A stretch of DNA of 64,000 nucleotides, taken from positions 13,324,428 to 13,388,427 of the forward strand of contig OZ025280.1 of NCBI GenBank assembly GCA_964019165.1, in the 5' to 3' direction. The notes below the pieces were generated by a model, which was not told the DNA's origin, ran no database searches, and was given only the letters and a program-made list of their open reading frames with translations. Of this stretch, positions 26,386-36,944 are shown in pieces. The stretch's first letter is position 1; every line of letters starts with the position of its first letter. Made by a program: the position numbers and the translations under genes. The DNA is from Mastigias papua. Taxonomy: Eukaryota > Cnidaria > Scyphozoa > Rhizostomeae > Mastigiidae.

Positions 26386-27650
26386 GTTTTTTAATTACTA
26401 CTACTTTAATTCCTATCATTGCCCTTGATGTCAGCTAATAGGCACATAATTTGTAAAGGAAAAACTCAAATCACCCCCTTGTCTCAAATCCTTGACAGCC
26501 GTTATAAATGCACCCTGTTCGACCGCCCCTGGTATGCCTTGCATATGTTTTTTGCACATCTATATTTATATATTGCCTTTACATGTCTGGTACTGACACC
26601 ACATATCCGCTACCCGATGTAATTGCCCCACCACCTCCTCCCATTTATTCATACTGAGACCCAACTTCAACTATGATAGGCCAAAAGTTTCAATATAAAC
26701 CCATTCCATCCCTAGCCATTTTCCCTTTTGCATACGTAAACTTTAGGCGTACAATGTTCGGTATCTTTGCAACTTCGCCCCTCCACTGTTAGCTTTTTGG
26801 AATGTAACATATCATTTTATGTGAAGGATAATAAGAAAATTATTGCAAATGTCCATGCAGGCTCATTCCCGCACCAGCGCGACATAGCAGCAGTCTGTCA
26901 CTGCTGCCTTTTTGGGATATGATATTTGCTCCATTATCGTACTCCATGTAAATCGTTAAGTCGTACACGGAATGAACATACGGATAGACAGATGGGTAAA
27001 TGTTATATTTGTAGTGGTTATGGTAATGCACCAATTAGAATAATGGACAGTTGTATATGTCAAGTTGTACTAATTGTGTAGACATGAGGCACTGAACAAG
27101 CCGTCGCGGACATATAATGATATTGAAAACTTCATAGTTGCAACAGTTGTGAATTGGAAATTCCCCTTCACACACCATGGCCCCATAGATAACTGCAACT
27201 TGAAATTCTAGGAGAAATACAGGCAGGACATCCTGCATGCACACACCCTTATATATGTAATTTTTGCGTTCCCAATTTGGGAGAATAGGTCTTTAGGTGA
27301 GAGGTGGTGTTCCTGTAGCTGCCTATAAGTAGTGTGATGAACTCTGAAGTGCGTCCATTGCCAGCCACCCCCGGTTATTGCAACCTCCACTGCGCAAACT
27401 GATTTTATGACATTTCAGCCCCCCTCCCCACTATTGCAACCCCCCCCCCCCAATAGCACTGCTTTTTAACATCACTTGAATATTCATGCATGAAAAGCCA
27501 CCTGAAAGCCTGCCATTTTCTCATTTTTTAGTGATTTGTTATTTATCCTATGTTATCGCACTGTCTGTCTCCTCATCAGATAGTGTCCTGTTATTCTTAT
27601 TGTCATGACTGGTAATTTATGAAATGAGATGGTAGTGATTTGAGAGTAGC

Positions 27651-28272
27651 ATGAATAGGGCATCTCTCTGTTTGTATGTTCTGCGTGACTTAGGCAAGCA
27701 AATGCACGTTTATGTGCAACTGTGTCCGCACAAGTCATGTGCCGGGGGTTACAGGCACTTATTGGCATATCCTGCTGTTCCATGCTATTACCTAACGAAA
27801 GCGAGACACTGTAAACAGAGGGTCCCCATTAGCTGTGGAATGAGAGCAGTTAGGCACCTAAGTAGCGCCAGTGGTTTTGGCGCCGCCAGCACACAGAGGT
27901 ACACAGCATTTGGCGCCAAACTTGCACACTAAGTCTTGAAGCTGGAGGGGAAGAGGAGCTGCCTTTGCTTGCTGGTAAGTGCGCGTTTAATGTTATCAAT
28001 TCAGGCTATAGCATGATGTTATATTCCAAGATAGGCATATATCATTATTGGGTACTCTATATAGCATGGTTTTGTGCTTAGGAGAGTGTTGAGGGGAAGA
28101 GATCATGGTGGCCAGATAGTGGCCAACCATAATTGGGAGTAGAATGCAAACATGGACCGATCCGTTGACGGATGGTCTCATATGAAAGAGCAAGTTGAGA
28201 GCTATCGTTTGGTATAATACTCATGGTCATATCCCCTCTAGTTGCCGAGAGGTGCAAAACCGTACTAGCGCC
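27651..28272 (-). repeat. Merlin right terminal inverted repeat, 622 bp
   Basis: Reverse complement of 23073-23694. Confidence 0.93.
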
Positions 28273-29040
28273 CTTACCCTAGCTGATTTAAGAATGCCCC
28301 TAGAAAATACGAGGCATCAAGGAGCTCGTCACCCTGCACCGTTTGTGCCAGCAGCAAGGAAACATTGGTAGGCATTTTGTGAAGCGTTTTTGCCGCCACT
28401 TCTACTTCGATGCTCTCATCTAGAAATGCACCACCTAAAGCGCTGTTAACATACCAGTTGTTTGGAACTGGTACCTCCTTCTCCACCACTGGCTGTAGCT
28501 GGGAATTGCTGAAGACTGCAACCTGATGCAATGATAGAGTAGTAGTTATTTTCTATGAAATGTATACCTAATTCATAAATGAAGCTGAGTATACTTAGCA
28601 TTTTCATCTGCTTTTATGGCAAAGCTTCAGTTCCTATATGAAATGGGTATAGTATAGAATTATGTAGTTACCTTGACCTCATCGCATAACTGTAGACATA
28701 CAAGGTACTTGAGATACAACTCAGTATTTTGTCTGCCCTATACTTCACAGAACCCTTAGCATTGAAAACAAGAGATTTTAAAAACACTACCCACTATATT
28801 CTCATCGCAGAACCTTGGGAATAGAATGCTATTCTGCTTTTCAGACTCGCTGATTGCCCACTTCCTCACAGGACCCCTTTGCCCCCAACCTTTCCTTTCT
28901 TGTCCTTTATATAGCCCGTATTTGGCACACTTCCATGCAATGCCCCTAGGTATACACAATTGCTTGAGCTCTTTCCTCTGACCTTCTGCATGATGCCGAT
29001 TCTTCTCCCTTACTTGACCTAATTGATAAACTCTCCAGAT
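28273..29040 (-). pseudogene. unidentified spliced gene cut by Merlin
   Basis: Two exons can be read. The first (about 29040 down to 28787) encodes a basic stretch ending FPRFCDENIVG before a donor. The second (about 28522 down to 28273) encodes HQVAVFSNSQLQPVVEKE and then SALGGAFLDESIEVEV. I do not recognise the family. The second exon ends at the Merlin target site; its sequence CTAGGGTAAG resembles a splice donor, so Merlin may have split exon from intron. Remaining exons would lie beyond Merlin, but none was recognised at 22.8-23.06 kb. Confidence 0.35.
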
Positions 29041-29398
29041 TCGTCTTATTGGAGTTCATTAAGATTTATGGACTCCTGCTAGATATATCATCCAGTCACG
29101 TTGCCCAATGCAATAGAATGTCCATACATTGAAGCGAACTACTTTAAACGTAAATAAAAGAAAGTACTTGATGTGTTTGAAACTAGGTCATGACTGTTTT
29201 CCAGTCAAGTTCATCGATGTAATACACTCTTCATTCATTATATATGGCGAGCTTTAAAGTAGCTATACTAGATGTGATCAACATAAACAGGCCTAACTGC
29301 CCTCCATTCACGGTTTATATATATATATACATTACCAAAGTTTCTCAGCAGTAATATATTAGAAATACACCTTAGGAAAACGACAATTGCTTTCAATT

Positions 29399-29442
29399 TG
29401 TAAAACATGTTTCGATTGCTTCGACAACCATCTTCAGTTACA
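29399..29442 (-). ncRNA. hammerhead-like ribozyme motif in the Penelope terminal repeat
   Basis: Read on the minus strand: helix I strand TGTAA, core CTGAAGA (CUGANGA), helix II GGTTG with CAATC, GAA, self-complementary helix III ACATGT, one base, then TTACA, which closes helix I. One extra T sits at the foot of helix II. Short, palindromic helix III is known for hammerheads in Penelope-like elements, where they act as dimers. Confidence 0.6.
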
Positions 29443-29547
29443 GAATAAGCATATTACATGGTGCAAACGATATAAAGGCAAGTGATTACTCCCTAGGGGT
29501 CTTACAACAACAACTATTCCATTGAGATAGAATGCGTTGGTGCTTAA

Positions 29548-32299
29548 GGTGGAAGACCCCTTATGAGAAAAAATCTACCATTTCAATGACTTTTGACTGG
29601 AGTCTGTGTTTGAAAGCTATAAAGACAAAATTGTGGCAAGATGCATGTTCTATTTTTAGAATATTGTTACCATAGCAACAATGAGCAGATAAACAATAGC
29701 AAAATGTGCAGGTTTTTGTGGCCAAAGTATCTCTAGATTCCTAAACTGTATGAGAATGAAAATTTCAGCATATATTAAACTGGTATGAGACTATGCAACA
29801 AACCTATGACATTTAGCAAGGTGTCTGTAGTTTTTTAAATTTTCAAAAATTAAATGCAGAAAGAAAATTTACATTTCCTAATGTAACTTTGAGACACTGA
29901 GAAAGCTTTGTTATTGTGACTGCTAACTCTCTTAGAGGTTTATTGCACAACATGCAGTATAACCAGTATATGCTGAAAATTTATGAGCTATCTGTATTCT
30001 AACAAGAACTGTCTTGTCCACAAAATCAGAACCTAGGCAAAATCACGGTTTTGAGAAAATGAACGTTAAAGTTTCATGTCATAAAAAGAAAGTCAAAATT
30101 GTCCAGATCCATGAGATTCTCCCTCTTCTTCTTGCTTTTTCTCATCTTTGGACTTTCTTTTACCCCTAAGCTGCTTTCTCCTCACTTTTGAGTTGTCTTT
30201 TTCACTGTTTTCTGCAAAATAAAGGCGCTTCTGATTTCGCACTTTGCAACTGTCCCTGGTGTATTTTCCAGGCATAATACCACACTCCTTATAAACATTA
30301 ATTGCAGCAACTGCACCAAGGTTGAAGTGTGCAACAGCATCAAATACCCCAAATTCAAAAGTATCTCTCCCAACATACTGAGCTTTTGGACATCTTTCCC
30401 AAATCATGCCATTAAATGACTCGTTCTGATTTTGAGTTTTGCCATGCAGATATCATCCAAGAAGTTCATCTGAGCTTAACCTGGAGAAAATTGGTTTCAC
30501 TTCTTTAATGATAGACACTGGTAATCCTGCTCCTGCCTTGTATGTTTTAGTCCCCTTTGCTCTGTCTGATTTGAACTTACGCCAGCTGTTAAGACCATCT
30601 GGGCAGTAGGTGTGATATTCTTTGTTCTCTGATGATGCACAATGAAACAAACCAGCTAAAATGGCTGATTTCATACCGTCAAAATCCCCTTTATTGGATC
30701 TCACAGCAATACCATAATAGTTCTGAAGGCGGTCAATCATCTTATCAGTTAGTTTACCCTTTCCACCTAACTTCTTTTCTTTCCTTAACTTCCTCAAAGC
30801 TGTACCAACCCTCTTTTGTACATGTCCAATGCATTCATACTTGATAACTTTGATATTGTCCTCTGCATAGGTATTCTCAATTGATGAGAAACTTTTTCTA
30901 TCCCCATCACCATAAAAGTGATTATAAATTAGGGCACGCTTCTCCTTTGAGCGTTTGAAGATCCTTTGTGCCCCATCAGGTTCCATAGCAGGGGCAGACC
31001 CCCTATACTTTGCACTACAAATATGGTTTGTCTTCCATACCAAGTAATCAGCAGATTCCCTGTCATCTCTTTCATGCTTTTGGCAACCCTTACAATACCG
31101 AGACATTGCTTCAATGTCCAAAATTTTGCCAGTGTCTATAGACAGTGCAGCTACACAACCGTTCAGGGAGGAAAACCCACGCTTCTGCCATGTTCCATCA
31201 ACAGAAACACCACAACTGATGGCTTTATCTTCTCTAGCATCAGCATGCAACTCTTTGCTGGCAGCAATCATACTATCCTCTGCAACCTTGAAAACTTTAG
31301 TTGTTAATCTTCTTGAGATTTTGTCAAAATTATTTTTTGTGGGAACACCTGGAATGGTCATAAGACCACAAAACTTTTTTGCTCCTGCAAAACCTTCAAT
31401 ACATCTCATAGCATAAACGAGGCGAATATTTACGTTGTATCCAGTGGATGATTTTGCAGAAGTGTAAAAATCATGTATCCAACCACAGGTCAAACACTGA
31501 AGTTGAAGACAGCTGGCACATCCCATTTTCCTATTGGGAATTTCATACAAAGCCAAGCCCTTTTCGCAACAATCTGGGCATGCAAACAGTTGAAATACGT
31601 TTCCAAGCACACCTAAGTCCATGAAACGAAAGCCTGTACCCTCCTCGATATTTCCTAACTTTTTTATTGGGCTTAGGCTCGTATCAATCTTCCTAGATGA
31701 TACAGATCTTTTGGCTGGCTTGGTAATTGGCGTTGAATGAATGATTTGATCGCCACTCTTATCAACTACAGTAGGCCTAAGTGCTCCTTGCGATGGATTT
31801 TTCATTGTAGTAATCCTACTGCTTAAAACTCTCTTCCTTTTGCTGCCTGAAGTCTCAGTAAACTGATTACCTTGAAACCTTCGCTTTCCTCTCTTTGTTG
31901 ATCTAAATTTTCGCCTTGGAACTGCACTTTTATCATCGCTATTATCCATCTCAAAGTTTGCCAAAGTTGAGTGCAATATGCCTGCCTCCTCTATGATCAC
32001 TACCTGTGATTTACTTTTTCACATCGAGGTTAACCACAGGTAAACCAACCCAAGACATCTACTAGCCTAAATGGTCGTGGGGAAGCATTTTCATCTAATA
32101 TTTCCAAATTTTCCCATTGCTAAGGGCATTGCTATGCAGCAAATATGCTACATTGTACCACATACTGGCAATTTTATCATGCATTGAGCTACACAAGATC
32201 TTACAATTATCTTTCATCTTATAGAGCAATACATTCTGTACTAAAATCAAAAATACAAAAATTTCAGTTTTCAGGGTGAAAATAAAGGGGTCTTCTACC
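29548..32299 (-). mobile_element. Kolobok-type DNA transposon in Penelope
   Basis: A 2752-bp element with inverted ends (GGTGGAAGACCCCTTA and GGTAGAAGACCCCTTT, read inward) and TTAA on both sides (29544-29547, 32300-32303). The flanks rejoin to the uninterrupted Penelope terminal repeat seen at 39.6 kb. It carries one transposase gene with a single stop. Confidence 0.9.
30093..31949 (-). pseudogene. Kolobok / Mutator-like-domain transposase, one internal stop
   Basis: About 620 codons from the ATG at 31949. A basic N-terminus (RRKFRSTKRGKRR) precedes a cysteine cluster (CPDCCEKG, CASCLQLQCLTCGW). The catalytic core has VDGTWQKRGFSSLNG, HFYGDGDRKSF, ECIGHVQKRVG, LTDKMIDRLQNYYG and the conserved LHGKTQNQNESFN box. 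These are hallmarks of the animal family often labelled Mutator-like transposase; the TTAA duplication fits Kolobok. TGA at 30453-30455 falls just before the LHGKTQN box and would remove the last acidic residue region. Apart from this stop the frame is open throughout, so loss of function could be one mutation old. Confidence 0.85.
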
Positions 32300-32473
32300 T
32301 TAAATTGAGGGTTGTAATATATCCTATGATAATACCAATGGGTGCCAAGTGCTTAGAATGCGGGCTGTAGTATGATAACAAAGGGAAATACCTGGGGATA
32401 TAGGACAATTAGAGTAGGAGCAAATGAATAGGCAGCAGATATATGAAAAAAAAGAGACAAACAAACAAACAAA

Positions 32474-33030
32474 CTAGATGCTTAATGTTAAGGTGCTATG
32501 TGTTAGTTGGGAATTAAGATCAGGTTTGAGCCAGCTGTGTAGAGCTTCCTTACTTTTGAGTTGATAACTGCTTGTGGCAGTATCTAGGATGGTAAAAGAG
32601 TCTTCGCTTATAAGTTTTTTACGACAACTGGAAGATGAGAGGAGGTGTTTGTAAATATGCGAGCTTTTATCCCGTGATATATGCTCACAAACACGAGTAG
32701 AGAAATGTCGGCATGTCTCGCCAACGTATACGGAATTACATCCCGTACAACAGACTTTGTAAACTACACGTGAGCGCAATGATTTAGGGATGGGATCTTT
32801 GCTAGAAAACATGTTGCTGAGTTTATAGGATGAGAAGACTAATCGTATATCTAAATTAGAACAATAAGCTTTGAGTATAGATCTCACTTTTCTTTGGGCA
32901 AATGAGGAGATGCTTAAGTAGGGCAATTTGAAATTTAAGGTAGCAGTAGCTACAGATTCAGTAGACGATCCGGTATTAGATTTGACAAAAGGGGGTGAGG
33001 CTAGAGAAGTGTTGTTCAGATATTGTTTAA
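32474..33030 (-). pseudogene. Penelope-like ORF, C-terminal part with GIY-YIG
   Basis: Collinear with the end of the plus-strand ORF: FAQRKVRSILKAYCSN, then VYKVCCTGCNSVYVGET and the final LKPDLNSQ stretch. It continues across piggyBac at 36308. Confidence 0.88.
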
Positions 33031-36000
33031 CCCTTTGCCGTTCACCCTAAAAGCGGTGGTTGACGCAACCATTGAAAAACATAGCCATAAAATTTAAAGT
33101 ATGAAATAATGTCTATCAAGCTATAGCTTATTTTAAAGCTTGATTGATATGCTATCTGATTATTGAGGCCTTGCACCATTTTATGATTTTTTTCTACTAT
33201 TTGGTTAGTATTACTTGCACCTTAATTGGTGTGCAACCCATGAAAACTTGCATTCAACATAAAAAAAATGCTATTTATCTTCATTTGATGATAAAACTTA
33301 CTAAGACTAATAGAGAGCTGTTTGTATGCTGGATATACACAGAAATTTTCAGCTCAGAAGCTTCTATGGTCTAAAAGTTACTGCACCATCTATCGGGTGC
33401 AAAATGTGGCTATTGATGCTGCGTTTTGCAATTATGCCTATGATAATGGTATTACTTCACAAAAATTTTCAAAGCTCTTTTGCTTGTGATAAGTAAATAT
33501 AAGCTATGGTAATGAGAGAGAAGTATTCTGAAATTGCTCCTTGCATGAACAGCATGATTGCAAAATATAAAAATGAAACAATATTGATAAAATAACAAAA
33601 ACAATTTTGCAGCATGTTACTAAAATTTGCTGTCCTCACTGGTTCTAACGCTTATGATCTGTGATATTCCTTGCTGTGCCAAATCTCAAAACAATTTTTG
33701 TCAGCTGTACAGTGTAAGTACACTTGACACTGAGGTGTATCACAGTAAGAAAGCACTTTGAGTTCTTTCTTTGATGTGGCATAGCATACTTTACAATTCC
33801 TTTTTGCTTTGCTAAATTTTGGCATGTGATGAGTCTCGTACATGTCTAGCTCTTTCTTTGGGGGGCCATGTATGGGTGGGTTGCCATACTGTTCAAGTCC
33901 AACTAGTTCTCTAATCAGCTCTTCTCTAAATTCAGTTATTGAGAACTTCTTTGGTCTTTGTAGTAGCTCCTCGTCTTGGTGTACTGCACGGTGCAGTTGA
34001 AACAGAATATAACTGTTTACTATGGAAGTGTCAATCATATGAAAAAATAATGTCTTCCACCATCTCAAACACTTTCGAAGAACATTTCTCGATACAATTA
34101 ATTGATCAGATCTATCAACACCATTCATCCTGTTGTTATAACTGTCAATGGCTTTGGGTTGCTTTATCTCAACTCTTTGCCAAATACCATCAATTTTTTC
34201 CTTCTTTTCTGCCATTACAAAATCATTGGCATTTTCAATTGATGATAATATAGTCACCACTCTGTTGTCTTTCCATTGTTGAGCTAGGCAAACACCATCT
34301 CTTTCCCATCTCATACTACCACGCTCTTTCTTACGAGCCCATAACTTTCCTTTCTTCATGCTGTCTGGAAAGCCTTTTCTGTTTTCTGATGCTGTTCCAG
34401 TTGAGGGTACACCTAATGAAAACAGATCCTTTACAAGCTTTACAGATGTATAAAAGTTGTCAAAGTATACATGATAGCCTTGCTTAGTGTAGTCATCCAA
34501 AAGGTTCATTACAGTCTCATAGCCAAGTCCATTCTCTGAAGGCGCATTTCCTGCTTTACGTCCAACATATACATCAAAGTCTACGGTATATCCATTTGTG
34601 CTGTCAGCTAATAGCCATAACTTGATGCCCCATTTGGTTGGCTTGTTTTTTATATACTGCCGTATGCCTGAACGATGCTTGGATTTTACCATTCTTTCAT
34701 CAACTGACACATTTTGAAATGGCTGGTAGAATTCTTTGAACTTTCTCTTGAAATGATCAAGAAAACTACTCACTTTACGTAATTTGTCTTTTGGATCTTC
34801 AGCTGCTGGGTCTACAACATGAAGCATCCCCATTAGTGCTTTGAACCGTCTCTGAGACATCATGCTCCTTGCCCAAAGACCATGATACAATGTCTTGGTG
34901 CTCCAGTAATGTTGAAAAGAACTTACATCTACCAGCCCAAAATAAATAATAAGTGCAATTAACTTATCCAGTTCCTGTGGAGTTGTTTCTACCCAAGCAC
35001 CATGTTTGTCTCCATATGAGGATTTGTACTGTATATTTCTCCATGCATATGCATTGGTATTAGTACATATCTGTTGCATTATTGCATTTGAGAAGAAAAG
35101 TCTAAAAAAACCCAATGCTGTTGTCATGCTTCCTCTCAGTCTTGGGCCTTCCAAATGTAATCCTGGTGGCCTTCTTGGTGCAAATGGAGGGAGGTTGTTT
35201 CCTATATCAGGTGTGTCATATCCATTATCAGGCTGTGGTTGCAGTGCGACATTCACCTCAGCTGATTGTTTATTTGCACCTCTACGTCCCTCCATTACTC
35301 TTTTTCCTCGAGCAGACCTTCTCCCTTTTCTGTCTTTCATCCTTGAGACTGGGGTTGTTGTTTGAGGCTCTGCGATCACATCATGACTTGTATAGCTCTC
35401 TTTAGAAATTTCAGCTAGCTGGGATAGCCTAAATAAAGTATAGATAACATATTCAGAGCAACTGATGCATAAAAAATAGTGGTATTATTATAACAGTATT
35501 GTAAAAAATCAAAACTGTAGATTAGCACAGCTGCTACATCACTCTAGTAGGAAAGTGCAGTAAGGCAAAAGTCCTACAAAAATGTGAGAAATAAGACAAA
35601 AGTAATGCTCCTGACTGAAGCCACACCGTTATATAAGCAGTGAATATGATACTGAAGGCAATAAACTTTCTTTGAAGTGATATTGTGTTCCATGGGAACA
35701 GGATGTGAAAAAAGAATGTTTCAAATGAATAACTCTAAGGTTAGAACGGGAATGGAGCTGATATAAGTGCTGTTACTATATAAAAAATACCCCAATTCAA
35801 TGTAAGAATATATCTAGATCTTTGTTGAGGAAAATTTGCGTAACATGCTGCTAGTAATTCCATGGGAACAAACTGGCCTACAATTATTTACAATTTGACT
35901 CACCTGTCGAGTGGATCTTGGTCACTTTCTCCTTCTAATTCATTGTCTAATTCAAACTCTTCTCCACTTGACATGCCACCGATCTCACTATCAATATCGC

Positions 36001-36307
36001 TTTCTCCCTCACTTATATCATTCATCAAAATATCTAGCACTTGTTCAGCTGTAAACCGTACATTCGAACGCTTGGCTGAGGAGGCCATTTTGAATGGCCT
36101 TGCTACTTCAAGTCTCCTTACTTCAAGAAGGAAAAACAAGAAAACCAATCAAACGCCACACTCATCCATAAGCCAATTTGATTGGTTGAAACCTATTAGC
36201 TATTGTAAGATGATAAAATATAGTCGTGTATACTTTGTTGTTGTTATAGCAACAATTACGTCATCGTTCCTGGAGGAACGATATTTTGACTAGTGAACGT
36301 CAAAGGG
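33031..36307 (-). mobile_element. complete piggyBac transposon in Penelope
   Basis: A 3277-bp element. Ends are CCCTTTGCCGTTCAC and GTGAACGTCAAAGGG, inverted with one mismatch, and TTAA flanks both sides (33027-33030, 36308-36311). The flanking Penelope bases rejoin exactly to the sequence present at 38871-38900. The transposase gene has two exons and no stop. All parts known to be needed for piggyBac transposition can be seen. Confidence 0.95.
33652..36088 (-). CDS. piggyBac transposase, two exons
   Basis: Exon 1 is 35904-36088 (ATG at 36088, acidic tail, donor GTGAGT) and exon 2 is 33652-35428 (acceptor TTTAG). Together they give 653 residues in phase. The DDD catalytic triad is visible: SVDERMVKSK, HVYFDNFYTS and RMNGVDRSDQL. 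The C-terminus has the cysteine-rich domain (CKVCYATSKKEL, YCDTPQCQVYLHC) used in end binding and nuclear import. An upstream ATG at 36148 is in the same frame, but 36088 lies at the usual distance. The enzyme excises and reinserts the element at TTAA. It could also be read as PGBD4-like, but the intact ends show a transposon. Confidence 0.94.
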
Positions 36308-36672
36308 TTAATGACTCGATCAATAATTGTGGATGGGAACATATTTCTCTTAAGAGTAATAATGAGATTTTCGATGTCCTTATGAAATCCTTGCCATGTA
36401 TTATTAATTTTATATGTTCTATCTACTAGAGTTTTAACCAACCCAACCTTATAGGGGTGCGAGGAGAAACTGAAAAAGGTAGTGAGAAGTCCAGTATAAG
36501 TGGTTTTGTGATAGACAGATGTTGTAGGAGAAGATGCAGTATTGCCAACCAGAACATCCAAGAAAGCTAGTCTGTTGCTAGCTTCCTTTTCCATGGAAAA
36601 TGTTATATTAGGGTGTTGTTTATTGAGGAAAGTAAAGAATGACAGAGCATCATGTTCAGAATTGAAGAGGCA
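36308..36672 (-). pseudogene. Penelope-like RT C-terminal part, 5' truncated
   Basis: Encodes MEKEASNRLAFLDVLVG onward, matching 38515-38880 of the plus copy. It stops abruptly at 36672, followed by about 30 bp of purine-rich sequence before the plus copy begins. Confidence 0.85.
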
Positions 36673-36944
36673 AGAGGCAGAGTAGAGAAGAGGCAGAGCA
36701 TTGTCCCATATCCCCAGGTATTTCCCTTTGTAATCATACTACAGCCCGCATTCTAAGCACTTGGCACCCATTGGTATTATCATAGGATATATTATAACCC
36801 TCATTTTAAGCACCGACGCATTCTATCTCAATGGAATAGTTTTTGTTGTAAGACCCCTAGGGAGTAATCACTTGCCTTTATATCGTTTGCACCATGTAAT
36901 ATGCTTATTCTGTAACAGAAGATGGTTGTCGAAGCAATCAAAAC

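Larger units (their letters stand above)
23073..28272 (+). mobile_element. complete 5.2-kb Merlin DNA transposon
   Basis: The element starts GGCGCTAGTACGG and ends with its reverse complement. The 9-bp sequence CTTACCCTA is duplicated exactly outside both ends (23064-23072 and 28273-28281), the target duplication length expected for Merlin. Terminal inverted repeats are 622 bp (23073-23694 and 27651-28272) with only about three differences seen by eye. The sole recognisable gene is an open Merlin transposase at 25342-26385. The two interior stretches beside it (23695-25341, 26386-27650) hold no gene I recognise. Near-identical repeats, an open gene and an intact duplication suggest recent movement. 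Confidence 0.92.
29333..36672 (-). mobile_element. minus-strand Penelope-like element, split by two DNA transposons
   Basis: Four blocks are collinear with the plus-strand Penelope copy: terminal repeat 29333-29543 and 32300 to about 32410, 3' UTR and GIY-YIG end 32474-33030, and RT C-terminal part 36308-36672. Kolobok (29548-32299) sits in the terminal repeat and piggyBac (33031-36307) in the coding part. Both use TTAA sites that are intact in the plus copy, so the empty sites can be verified inside this window. The copy is 5' truncated at about 36672 and lies head to head with the plus copy. Confidence 0.9.

Noticed and set aside
26056..26438. Antisense and shifted frames over the Merlin transposase
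   Set aside because: Shadow frames of a strong coding region with recognisable catalytic motifs in the main frame.
33652..36088. Domesticated host PGBD-like gene
   Set aside because: Intact inverted ends and TTAA flanks, with the empty site visible in the other Penelope copy, show a mobile element.
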